From Pseudomonadota bacterium (GTDB lineage: Bacteria > Pseudomonadota > Gammaproteobacteria > Burkholderiales > Ferrovaceae): a stretch of DNA of 25,810 bases. Every line of letters starts with the position of its first letter. Position 1 is the stretch's first letter. Both the position numbers and the translations under genes were made by a program. The DNA lies in assembly GCA_021828575.1 (NCBI GenBank), contig JAJZEL010000132.1, forward strand, positions 1 to 25,810. Reading direction: 5' to 3'. Below, piece by piece: positions 17,437 to 23,663 of the stretch. The notes beneath the pieces are model-generated. The model was not told the DNA's origin. It did no database searches and saw only the letters and a list, made by a program, of their open reading frames with translations.

Positions 17437-17720
17437 AAACGACTCCAGTCCTGATAATAAAATAACCAGGAATTGAGTACCGGGAACAATCTGCCGATCC
17501 TAATACATATTGAGCACTTGATTACGGACGGAAGAGAGCACGTAACGACCGCCCTTCGACAGGAAGCCTGTAAACGAAGTGACAAGATACGCTTCCTTCC
17601 TGACAAATGGTAGCGCGGTCACACCACCAACGAGTGCTTTTGATCTGAGCGCTGAGACAGACCTCCCAGCGCGAGAAGGCGAGCGCCATTGCAGGGCTCG
17701 TGGGGTCAATCTAGTGAAGT
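17437..17720. other. Gene-free spacer upstream of the sensor kinase
   Basis: No convincing gene in either strand. A minus-strand frame at 17500-17730 lacks a ribosome site and recognisable content. The part nearest the kinase is A/T-rich and probably holds its minus-strand promoter, but no clean -35/-10 pair stands out. The rest may be a remnant of a mobile cassette, given the attC-like site that follows. Confidence 0.4.
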
Positions 17721-17775
17721 GCCCAACCATTCGTTCCAGTGATCTACATGCGGCGTCCGCTGAATTCAGTTAGGC
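17721..17775 (+). repeat. attC-like integron recombination site
   Basis: The segment opens with GCCCAAC (17721-17727), matching RYYYAAC, and closes with GTTAGGC (17769-17775), matching GTTRRRY; the two pair with one G:T wobble. Inside, TTCCAG and CTGAA pair with one extra base bulged out, as in attC L boxes. The left flank CATTCGTTCCAG resembles common chromosomal-integron attC sites. At 55 bases it is slightly short, and the spacer before the last box is only about 4 bases, so it may be degenerate. No integron integrase or second clear attC is present. Confidence 0.5.
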
Positions 17776-17784
17776 AGAGGATCT

Positions 17785-18546
17785 ATGGGTATCGAGCAAA
17801 TAGACTACGACTCAAAACTTAGAGGACGGTTGATACTCGCTCTTCAAAAAGCAATCGTTGCGCAATTTGATAGCGGAGACTGGAACGAGATTGGCTACTT
17901 GACCGGGCACCATGAGTATATAACTGGACATTCTCGGCTGCTTCGCAGTCTCGGCTTTGGGGACGACGACTACGGTGGATGTGTGTTTCAGGTCCTCCAC
18001 TACCTCGTTCAGAATGATAATGAAGCCTTGGTCTCAATTATAGAACATAACAAAATAAAGCCTTACTTGGAACGGAACTCCCAAGATGTCTTATCTGATA
18101 TTGGGCTAAGTGAAGCACATGTTCCAAGCATATTACCGTCAATCTCCGCGACCGATCTCGTAAGAAGAGCTCTTTCTGATGCAGATAGCCTGCTGTTGTC
18201 CAATGGGGCCACAAGTGCAATTGACAGACTACACACAGCTCTTCATGGTTACTTGCAATCGGTTTGCGCAGAGACTCAGCTCCGAGTTCCAGACAATGCT
18301 CCTATAACTGCCTTGTTCAAGGTACTGAGAACCCAACATCCCGCGCTACAAAACCTTGGTCACCATGAAAAGGAATCCAATCGAATCCTGATGGCCTTTG
18401 CGACGGTTGTTGATTCGCTAAACACCATTCGCAACCATGGAAGCATTGCACATCCAAACGAAACACTTTTGGAAAATCACGAAGCTGAACTGACCGTAAA
18501 TGCTGTGCGCACGCTGTTCAACTATCTAGTCAAGAAAATCGGGTAA
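17785..18546 (+). CDS. Abortive-infection family protein with C-terminal Abi_C/HEPN-like domain
   Basis: Predicted phage-defence protein of 253 residues. The N-terminal half (about 1-135) is not recognised. The C-terminal half matches the Abi_C pattern: DRLHTALHGYLQSVC at about 146-160, ALFKVLRTQHPAL, then LNTIRNHGSIAHPNE and a final VRTLFNYLVKKI. RNHGSIAH contains Arg216 and His223, fitting the R-x4-6-H motif of HEPN ribonucleases, so RNA cleavage on infection is a plausible activity (inference). The ATG has GAGG 4 bases upstream and lies 9 bases after an attC-like site, the layout of integron gene cassettes. Base composition is visibly more A/T-rich than the neighbours, suggesting transfer. 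No partner gene is adjacent. Confidence 0.75.
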   Translation: MGIEQIDYDSKLRGRLILALQKAIVAQFDSGDWNEIGYLTGHHEYITGHSRLLRSLGFGDDDYGGCVFQVLHYLVQNDNEALVSIIEHNKIKPYLERNSQDVLSDIGLSEAHVPSILPSISATDLVRRALSDADSLLLSNGATSAIDRLHTALHGYLQSVCAETQLRVPDNAPITALFKVLRTQHPALQNLGHHEKESNRILMAFATVVDSLNTIRNHGSIAHPNETLLENHEAELTVNAVRTLFNYLVKKIG

Positions 18547-18825
18547 TGTAAAATTAAGAGTGGTCGGGGGATAGGTAGCTCAAAGTATTTCTAACGAGGT
18601 ATTCCGGTCGACGCCTCCATCGTTGCTACGCATCACCATCTGCAGACTTCAGGGTGTGTTGCTAGCGGAGGTTTTCCCGTAAGACGCTGGCCGTGCCAAC
18701 CGATGTCAGTTCGCCCGACCCCGCTTGGAAGCATAATCTTGCCGAGCCGATTTGGAAGCATATCCTTGCCGGAGCGGCAAAGTTATGCTTCCAGGGACAC
18801 AGAGCATGGTCTGGCCTTGGGAAAA
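18547..18825. other. Gene-free spacer between the Abi gene and tRNA-Ala
   Basis: No supported gene. The first half has no recognised element apart from a weak inverted repeat (AACGA/TCGTT around 18592-18633). It does not fit attC consensus boxes. The second half holds the three-copy hairpin repeat at 18725-18794, listed separately. Confidence 0.5.
18725..18794. repeat. Three-copy 20-bp repeat forming alternative hairpins, possible mobile-element end
   Basis: Copy A (18725-18744) and copy B (18752-18771) are direct repeats of TTGGAAGCATA, two or three variable bases, then TTGCCG. Copy C (18775-18794) is inverted. B and C form a hairpin with a 10-bp outer stem (TGGAAGCATA), a 3x3 internal loop, a 6-bp inner stem (TTGCCG) and a 3-base loop. 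A can pair with C almost as well. Repeated internal motifs beside a TGT end (minus strand, at about 18799) recall ends of IS21-type elements, but no transposase is present. Identity is uncertain. Confidence 0.6.
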
Positions 18826-18901
18826 TGGTGGAGAGTAGGAGGATCGAACTCCCGACCTTCTGATTGCGAACCAGACGCTCTCCCAGCTGAGCTAACCCCC
18901 C
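18826..18901 (-). tRNA. tRNA-Ala(CGC)
   Basis: The minus strand folds into a complete 76-base cloverleaf with encoded CCA. The acceptor stem pairs GGGGGGT with ACTCTCC and includes the G3:U70 wobble that is the alanine identity element. The D arm is GCTC/GAGC. The anticodon arm is TCTGG/TCAGA with loop TTCGCAA, giving anticodon CGC. The T arm is GGGAG/CTCCT with loop TTCGATC. It reads the alanine codon GCG. The repeat cluster begins about 32 bases beyond its 3' end, on the side where integrating elements often sit. Confidence 0.93.
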
Positions 18902-18912
18902 ACGGCCTCGCC

Positions 18913-18918
18913 ATTATA
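18913..18918 (-). promoter_or_regulatory. -10 element of the tRNA-Ala promoter
   Basis: On the minus strand this reads TATAAT exactly, 11 bases before the first tRNA base, followed by a G/C-rich discriminator as is common at stable-RNA promoters. No good -35 hexamer is visible at 16-18 bases. Confidence 0.5.
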
Positions 18919-19024
18919 TCGTCCGATGCCAAAATTTTCCCATTGCGTCACGGAAACACCCGGTAACCATTCGTTCCCCATCATTTGCTATGCTCCGTGC
19001 AGATCACGCCTTTGGGGACATTCT

Positions 19025-19573
19025 GTGCGTCAGGACAATCTCTTTTTTGCAGGACTGCGTGTGGTGCCTTTTCTGGTTCTGGGTGCCTGCGCATCCGTCC
19101 CGCCAGCTGAACTGGCTGGCAACAATTTTTCGGCCGTCACCCCCCACGAGGCCCAAACCCGGCCGGATGTGGTAGGCATGGAAGTGCGCTGGGGTGGCAC
19201 CATTGCCACCATCAACACCACTGAAAAGAAGGAAACCTGCTTTGAGGTGGTGGGTCGTCCTCTGGATTCCGAAGCCCGCCCGATGGACGATGATCAGACA
19301 ACAGGCCGCTTCATTGCCTGCGCCACGGGTTTTTATGACCCCGAGATTTATCACCTGAAACGTGAAATCACGTTCACGGGCACCGTTCAAACACCAACGT
19401 TTGGAAAAATCGGCAAGTACGACTACATCTTCCCTCATCTGGCTGCGGATACGGTGTACCTCTGGCCCAAACGCCAGCCCGTCCAGGACTACCCCGTTGG
19501 GTACTACGGCATGGGGATGGGCTATGATCCGGCCATGATGGGGGGGTACCCGTGGATGTACTCTCCCTGGTAG
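19025..19573 (+). CDS. Slp-family outer-membrane lipoprotein
   Basis: Predicted lipoprotein of 182 residues. The signal peptide runs from the start to a lipobox-like VLGACAS (Cys at about residue 23), pointing to export and lipid anchoring. The mature part has the Slp-family run VGMEVRWGGTIATINTTEKK, FEVVGRPLDSEARP, TGRFIACATGFYDPEIY, GKIGKYDYIFPHL and VYLWP. It ends in a Gly/Tyr/Met-rich tail (GYYGMGMGYDPAMMGGYPWMY). The GTG at 19025 is chosen over an in-frame ATG at 18926, because GGGGA lies 6 bases before it and it yields a proper signal peptide. E. coli Slp is a starvation and stationary-phase lipoprotein; the role here is unknown. Confidence 0.85.
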   Translation: MRQDNLFFAGLRVVPFLVLGACASVPPAELAGNNFSAVTPHEAQTRPDVVGMEVRWGGTIATINTTEKKETCFEVVGRPLDSEARPMDDDQTTGRFIACATGFYDPEIYHLKREITFTGTVQTPTFGKIGKYDYIFPHLAADTVYLWPKRQPVQDYPVGYYGMGMGYDPAMMGGYPWMYSPW

Positions 19574-19576
19574 CCG

Positions 19577-19873
19577 TCAACCTCCCCCCAGGCCCAACAG
19601 CACCGCCAATGTACCGTCATCAAGCCCTGTCACGTTCACCCGCTTGATCCGCGAGGAGATTCCCGACTCGATATGGACTGCGGACTGGGGTACGTGACAC
19701 AAGGCAGACAAAAACCGGACCAACACCTTGTTGGCCTCGCCATCTGCTGGCTGTGCCTGCAACTGCACCTTGGGTTTTCCATCATGAATGCCAGCCAGAC
19801 GCGTCATGCGCGCACCTGGCTGGCAGTAAAGGGTGATTTTTCCCATCAGGGCATGCGGCGTCGAGCGCCGCAA
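19577..19873 (-). CDS. yggU: YggU/UPF0235 (DUF167) family protein
   Basis: Small conserved protein of 98 residues with no assigned biochemical function. It shows the family core ITLYCQPGARMTRLAGIHDG, then KVQLQAQPADGEANKVLVRFL, VHIESGISSRIKRVNVTGL. The frame starts with TTG at 19873; an in-frame ATG at 19846 is an alternative, and neither has a good ribosome site. It begins 5 bases after the small secreted-protein gene on the same strand, so translation may be coupled to that gene. It is convergent with the slp gene, with only 3 bases between the stops. Confidence 0.85.
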   Translation of the reverse strand: MRRSTPHALMGKITLYCQPGARMTRLAGIHDGKPKVQLQAQPADGEANKVLVRFLSALCHVPQSAVHIESGISSRIKRVNVTGLDDGTLAVLLGLGGG

Positions 19874-19878
19874 GTGGT

Positions 19879-20115
19879 TTAGAGATGGGAATTGTTGCTG
19901 TTTTTCGCGTGCTGGACAACCACCTCCTTGTGGGACATGCGTCCGGTTGCGGTTTTCTGAACATGGGCCACTCTGGACTGCGCCAGCAGGTCATGTTCGG
20001 ATTTCACCAACTCCGGGTGCTTTTCCGCAATGGCCGCCGGCAAACCGGAAGCCCAGGCAGGGGATGCGCCCAGCAATACGAATGTCAAGGGAATAACGGC
20101 ACTTATTTTTTTCAT
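19879..20115 (-). CDS. Small secreted protein of unknown function
   Basis: I do not recognise this 78-residue protein. It begins MKKISAVIPLTFVLLGASPAWASG, a clear Sec signal peptide with a predicted cut after the ASPAWA region, leaving about 54 polar residues rich in His, Lys, Glu and Ser in the periplasm. No cysteine is present in the mature part. The ATG at 20115 is supported by GGAG 7 bases upstream; a further upstream start at 20139 would break the signal-peptide pattern. It is followed closely by yggU. No function is proposed. Confidence 0.7.
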   Translation of the reverse strand: MKKISAVIPLTFVLLGASPAWASGLPAAIAEKHPELVKSEHDLLAQSRVAHVQKTATGRMSHKEVVVQHAKNSNNSHL

Positions 20116-20319
20116 TACACACTCCAGATACAAAAACATGGCCTGATAACTCGGGCCAGAAATGGACTGACCTTTTACCGAAAAGTTCGTTAAAAACCGT
20201 AATCATCTGATTTGATAACCGAGGTCCTGTCCGGAAAGTCGAAAAACTTTACACCCCTCACCTGAAAAAACCCCAAAAAATACACGCAATAAGTTGTTTT
20301 AAAAAATAAAATTGTTCTA

Positions 20320-20335
20320 TGGCCTGAATATTGCT
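20320..20335 (+). promoter_or_regulatory. Sigma-54 (RpoN)-type promoter of the PEP-CTERM gene
   Basis: The segment begins TGGC and ends TTGCT, with exactly 10 bases between the GG and the GC, as required for the -24/-12 sigma-54 promoter. It predicts a start of transcription near 20346 and a leader of about 95 bases. PEP-CTERM genes are often linked to the PrsK/PrsR two-component system, whose regulator is of the sigma-54 activator type. The activator gene is not in the window. Confidence 0.6.
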
Positions 20336-20377
20336 CGTTTGCATCTGAGCAACATTGAAGTGTTGTTTTATTCAATG
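20331..20377 (+). promoter_or_regulatory. Two inverted repeats at the promoter/leader of the PEP-CTERM gene
   Basis: TTGCTC (20331-20336) pairs perfectly with GAGCAA (20347-20352). Next to it, CATTGAA (20353-20359) pairs perfectly with TTCAATG (20371-20377) around an 11-base loop. The second would be a hairpin near the 5' end of the predicted transcript and could affect mRNA stability or translation. No T-run follows, so it is not a terminator. Confidence 0.35.
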
Positions 20378-20440
20378 GCAATCTTAAAGAGGGCCGTGAT
20401 CATGGTCAGGTTCCGTCAGACAATAGTTTGGGGAGGTGTC

Positions 20441-21175
20441 ATGCCGAAAAAATTCTCGTCCTTGTTGGCAATCATGGGAACCTTGCTTGTTTTTTCTTCT
20501 GTTGCTCGCGCCAGTCTGATTCACGATTACAACTTCTCGAACTCCAGTGGCGTCGTTGACACAGTCGGAAGTGACAACGGCACGTTGATGAATGGCGCCA
20601 CCATCAGTGGCGGTACATTGAACCTGAATAGTGCCAGCAGCCAGTACGTCCAGTTCAATAGCTACCTGCTGCCCACGTCAGGCGCCTATTCCGTTGAAAT
20701 CACTGCGTCGGGAGTGCCGTCGACCTCTGCTTACAGCGAAATGATTTCCCAGGGATCTTCTGGAGGCCCCGGGTTTTATATCGGGACAAATCCCACTACT
20801 TCCCCTTCACCAGACATTCGTCTTGGCGACAGTCTGGGCACGATCAACGTCGCGTTCCCGAGCAGCGGGTCAAACACTTTTCTGTTCAGTTCAAGCGCCA
20901 GCGGCAGTGACCTGTGGATCAACGGTACCCTGGTGTACAACACCACCAATTTTGCCACCATTGGAACCGGCGGTACCGACACCCGCTTTGGTGCTCAATT
21001 CCAAAGCTATGGAGAATATTTCAATGGTTCCATTGCCTCGGTCATGATCTACAACACGGCTGTCACCCCGACAACTGCCACGAGTAACGTGCCCGAGCCT
21101 CCCATGTGGGCCGTGATGCTGGTGGGCCTGATGGGTTTCAGCTTTGCCCGGTTCCGTTCAAGGAACGCTTTCTGA
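20441..21175 (+). CDS. PEP-CTERM sorted surface protein with LamG-like domain
   Basis: Secreted protein of 244 residues. An N-terminal signal peptide (MPKKFSSLLAIMGTLLVFSS... to VARAS) is followed by a Ser/Gly/Asn/Thr-rich domain at about 28-210 with the LamG/concanavalin-like pattern: HDYNFSN, VDTVGSDNGTLMNGA, SQYVQFNS, the strand YSVEI, LWINGTLVYN and FNGSIASVMIYN. The C-terminus is a PEP-CTERM signal: VPEP at 217-220, a hydrophobic helix and the basic tail ARFRSRN. Exosortase would cleave it during export, usually alongside exopolysaccharide. The ATG at 20441 has a strong GGGAGG ribosome site; the frame's extension to 20312 would cover the promoter. No exosortase is in the window. Confidence 0.88.
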   Translation: MPKKFSSLLAIMGTLLVFSSVARASLIHDYNFSNSSGVVDTVGSDNGTLMNGATISGGTLNLNSASSQYVQFNSYLLPTSGAYSVEITASGVPSTSAYSEMISQGSSGGPGFYIGTNPTTSPSPDIRLGDSLGTINVAFPSSGSNTFLFSSSASGSDLWINGTLVYNTTNFATIGTGGTDTRFGAQFQSYGEYFNGSIASVMIYNTAVTPTTATSNVPEPPMWAVMLVGLMGFSFARFRSRNAF

Positions 21176-21225
21176 ATTCCCGCTGACTCAGGTCGGAACT
21201 CCAGACGCCTGAACACGGGCGGGCT

Positions 21226-21247
21226 GCACAACCCAAAGGGGTTGTGC
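21226..21247. terminator. Strong hairpin between convergent PEP-CTERM and LysR genes
   Basis: GCACAACCC (21226-21234) and GGGTTGTGC (21239-21247) form a perfect 9-bp stem with a 4-base loop. It ends 1 base from the LysR stop codon on the minus strand and 50 bases beyond the PEP-CTERM stop. There is no T-run on either side, so it may end transcription weakly or protect both mRNA 3' ends. Confidence 0.6.
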
Positions 21248-21248
21248 G

Positions 21249-22238
21249 TTAGCTCATCTGCTCAAACTCCGCCCTCATGGTATTTTGCACCGGGGCCAGG
21301 TGGCATTTGTCCGTTCCGAGACCAACCCCACTCAACAGGGAGCAAGACTGGAACAACTCCGACACCCAGTCCACAAAAACCCTGACCTTGGACGAAAGGT
21401 GGCGGTTCTGTACGTATGCAGCCCAGATGGGCATGGTGGACGCCTGAAGGTGCTTAAGGATTTCCACCAGCTTTCCTGACTGAATGTGGGGCAACGCCAT
21501 GTACCGTGGCACCTGAATCAGGCCGAGCCCCTGCAAACCACAGGCAATGTAGGCATCACCATCATTGACGGAAACATTGTTGCGCATTTTGACCAGCACG
21601 GGCTCTTCGTCGACTGTGAACTCCCAGTCGAAAATCCGCCCGGTTCGGCTCGACAGGTACCCCACTGCCAAATGATGCCGCAGGTCCTCGATACTGGCTG
21701 GTGTCCCGTTGCGCTCCAGGTAATCCGGTGCAGCACAGCAGACGAATCTGACCGTTCCGATCCGTCGGGCCACCAGACTGGAATCCTGCATTTCACCGCC
21801 CCGGATCACGCAATCCACCGCCTCCCGAGCCAGGTCCACATGACGGTCTCCCATGCCGATGACCAGTTCAATGTCCGGGTATCGGGCATGAAACTCCCGA
21901 AGATTCGGGATCAGAAGCAGTTTGCCAACGCTTGAAGGCACGTCCACCCGAAGGCGTCCCTGCGGACTCCTGGCCCCATCACGAAAGACGGCCTCTGTTT
22001 CCTCGATGTCAGCAAGTATCCGGGCACAACGCTCGTAATAGGCTGCACCATCGTGCGTCAAACCGATGCTGCGGGTGGTGCGGTTCAGAAGTCGCACTTT
22101 GAGCGAGCGCTCTAGATGCTGGATGGCTGTGGTGACCGTTGCCCGCGGCAAGTTCAGGTTATCGGCTGCGCGGGTGAAACTGCTGGCCTCTACCACCCCC
22201 ATAAAAACCTTCATGGCCTGAAGCTTATCCAATTTCAC
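21249..22238 (-). CDS. LysR-family transcriptional regulator
   Basis: Regulator of 329 residues. The N-terminal winged helix (about 1-65) shows LQAMKVFMGVVEASSFTRAADNL, the recognition region LPRATVTTAIQHLE and VRLLNRTTRSIGLT. The substrate-binding domain (about 90-300) has GRLRVDVPSSVGKLLLIPNL, AVDCVIRGGEM and GLGLIQVPRYMA. About 30 extra residues follow the usual end. The frame opens at GTG 22238, but a TTG at 22232 gives the usual family N-terminus (xDKLQAM) with GGGGGT better spaced, so the true start may be there. It is divergent from an RND efflux operon, the layout of MexT/BpeT-type activators. The inducer is unknown. Confidence 0.92.
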   Translation of the reverse strand: MKLDKLQAMKVFMGVVEASSFTRAADNLNLPRATVTTAIQHLERSLKVRLLNRTTRSIGLTHDGAAYYERCARILADIEETEAVFRDGARSPQGRLRVDVPSSVGKLLLIPNLREFHARYPDIELVIGMGDRHVDLAREAVDCVIRGGEMQDSSLVARRIGTVRFVCCAAPDYLERNGTPASIEDLRHHLAVGYLSSRTGRIFDWEFTVDEEPVLVKMRNNVSVNDGDAYIACGLQGLGLIQVPRYMALPHIQSGKLVEILKHLQASTMPIWAAYVQNRHLSSKVRVFVDWVSELFQSCSLLSGVGLGTDKCHLAPVQNTMRAEFEQMS

Positions 22239-22246
22239 CCCCGATT

Positions 22247-22260
22247 GTTAACGAATTAAC
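22247..22260. promoter_or_regulatory. Inverted repeat upstream of the LysR gene, candidate LysR box
   Basis: GTTAA and TTAAC are perfectly complementary around CGAA, 9 bases upstream of the LysR GTG start. A T-N11-A core typical of LysR boxes can be drawn through it. Position fits autoregulation. Binding is not shown. Confidence 0.4.
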
Positions 22261-22275
22261 GAACAGTGTAGTCAC

Positions 22276-22288
22276 AAATACAGTATTT
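22276..22288. promoter_or_regulatory. Palindrome in the LysR/RND divergent promoter region
   Basis: AAATAC and GTATTT are perfectly complementary around a single A. It lies about 160 bases before the adaptor ATG, within an A/T-rich stretch (about 22245-22350) that must contain both divergent promoters. It may be the activation site for the efflux genes. A weak plus-strand promoter, TTTAAC with TACAAA 17 bases later, follows at about 22300-22330. Confidence 0.35.
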
Positions 22289-22445
22289 ATTCGAATCAAT
22301 TTAACACCGAAAATGGACGAAATACAAATTTTCTACAGTCACCTTACATTAAAGACAGGGATAGCGAATGGGTTCCGCGCCAGATGTTCATCATGCCCGC
22401 GGCCCCCTCCTTTCCACTGAAATTGTTCATTCCGGAGCCTCCAAC

Positions 22446-23633
22446 ATGACAAATTCTCCTCAGGCCAAACCCAAGCGCAAATCAGGGTCCTACAAATATG
22501 CCGTGGTAATGGCGGGAATCATCGCGGTGACAGCGGGCGTCTGGGGCATTGACCACGGCAATGCCAACGCCGTGCCCGCTTCTGCCCCAGCAGGAACCCC
22601 CGTGGATGTGGCTGAAGTCGTCAGTAGGAACATCATTGACTGGCAAGATTATTCAGGCAGGTTGGAAGCCATCGATCACGTGGAGATTCGACCGCAGGTT
22701 TCCGGAATTCTGACCATCGTACACTTCAGGGACGGAAGCCTCGTCAGGAAGGGGGATGTCCTGTTCACGATTGACCCTCGCCCCTACGCAGCTGCCGTGG
22801 AGCGTGCCCAGGCCCAACTGGCCTCGGCGACTGCCCAAAATGCATACGCCACGTCCGAACTGTCCCGGGCTCAGGACCTGATTACCGATCATTCCATTGC
22901 CAAAAAGGAATTCGAGCAGAGGCAAAGCGATGCCCGACAGGCCTCATCAGCCGTTCTGTCAGCGGAGGCAAATCTGCGCATTGCCCAACTGAATCTTGAA
23001 TACACACAGATTCGCGCCCCGTTTGGCGGAAGAATTTCCCACGTGGAAGTCACGGAAGGCAATCTGGTCACTGCCGGAGAATCTGCTCCGCTCACCACAC
23101 TGGTCACGTCCGACAAGCTCTACGCCTCATTCGACGTGGATGAAAAAAACTTCCTGAAATACGTTGACCCGGTGGCTTCCCAAAAAGACGTTGCCCTGCC
23201 CGTTTATCTTGGATTGAGCGATGAATCCGATTATCCCCGCAAGGGAAAGATCAGTTCCTTTGACAACCGCCTTGATCCCTCTTCCGGAACGATCAAGGTC
23301 AGGGCTATTTTCGACAATACGGATGGCCGACTCCTTCCCGGACTTTATGCACGCGTTCGTCTGGGTGTCGATCAGCCACATGAAGCCATCCTGATTGACC
23401 AGAAGGCTGTGGGCACTGATCAGAGCAAGCGGTTTGTCCTTGTGCTGAACGAGGACAACAAGGCCTTGTACCGGGAAGTTCACCTTGGAGCCATCCAGAA
23501 TGGCCTCGCGATCGTCACGGACGGCCTCAAGCCCGGGGAGCGCATCGTGGTGGATGGCATGCAACGCGTCCATCCGGGTGACAGGATCCTGCCCCACACG
23601 GTATCCATGGAAGCGGCATCACAAGGCTCGTAA
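22446..23633 (+). CDS. RND efflux periplasmic adaptor (membrane-fusion protein), MexE-like
   Basis: Links an inner-membrane RND pump to an outer-membrane channel. The 395-residue protein has a membrane anchor at about 17-36 (YAVVMAGIIAVTAGVWGI) and no lipobox cysteine. The lipoyl/barrel-sandwich half follows (VEIRPQVSGILTIVHFRDGSLVRKGDVLFTIDPRPY). An alpha-helical hairpin rich in Ala/Gln/Glu (about 115-185) comes next, then LEYTQIRAPFGGRIS, a beta-barrel (KLYASFDVDEKNFLKY, KGKISSFDNRLDPSSGTIKVRA) and GLYARVRLG. The ATG at 22446 is preferred over 22368 because GGAG lies about 8 bases before it and the anchor then sits near the start. The permease follows after 30 bases. Substrate is unknown. 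Confidence 0.92.
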   Translation: MTNSPQAKPKRKSGSYKYAVVMAGIIAVTAGVWGIDHGNANAVPASAPAGTPVDVAEVVSRNIIDWQDYSGRLEAIDHVEIRPQVSGILTIVHFRDGSLVRKGDVLFTIDPRPYAAAVERAQAQLASATAQNAYATSELSRAQDLITDHSIAKKEFEQRQSDARQASSAVLSAEANLRIAQLNLEYTQIRAPFGGRISHVEVTEGNLVTAGESAPLTTLVTSDKLYASFDVDEKNFLKYVDPVASQKDVALPVYLGLSDESDYPRKGKISSFDNRLDPSSGTIKVRAIFDNTDGRLLPGLYARVRLGVDQPHEAILIDQKAVGTDQSKRFVLVLNEDNKALYREVHLGAIQNGLAIVTDGLKPGERIVVDGMQRVHPGDRILPHTVSMEAASQGS

Positions 23634-23663
23634 GCCGAAATCGCACCCCTCAAAAGAGAGCGT

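Larger units (their letters stand above)
20116..20440. other. A/T-rich intergenic region holding divergent promoters
   Basis: No supported gene. The frames crossing it lack ribosome sites or are upstream extensions of the PEP-CTERM gene. The centre (about 20255-20315) is strongly A/T-rich, as expected for a bent upstream activating region. It contains the sigma-54-type promoter and two leader hairpins listed separately, plus presumably the minus-strand promoter of the small secreted-protein gene, which I could not pin down. Confidence 0.5.

Noticed and set aside
17500..17730. 76-residue minus-strand frame upstream of the Abi gene
   Set aside because: No ribosome site and no recognisable content, and it overlaps the attC-like site. 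Kept as gene-free spacer.
18592..18633. Second attC site downstream of the Abi gene
   Set aside because: AACGA and TCGTT pair, but the outer boxes do not match RYYYAAC or GTTRRRY, so it is not called as attC.
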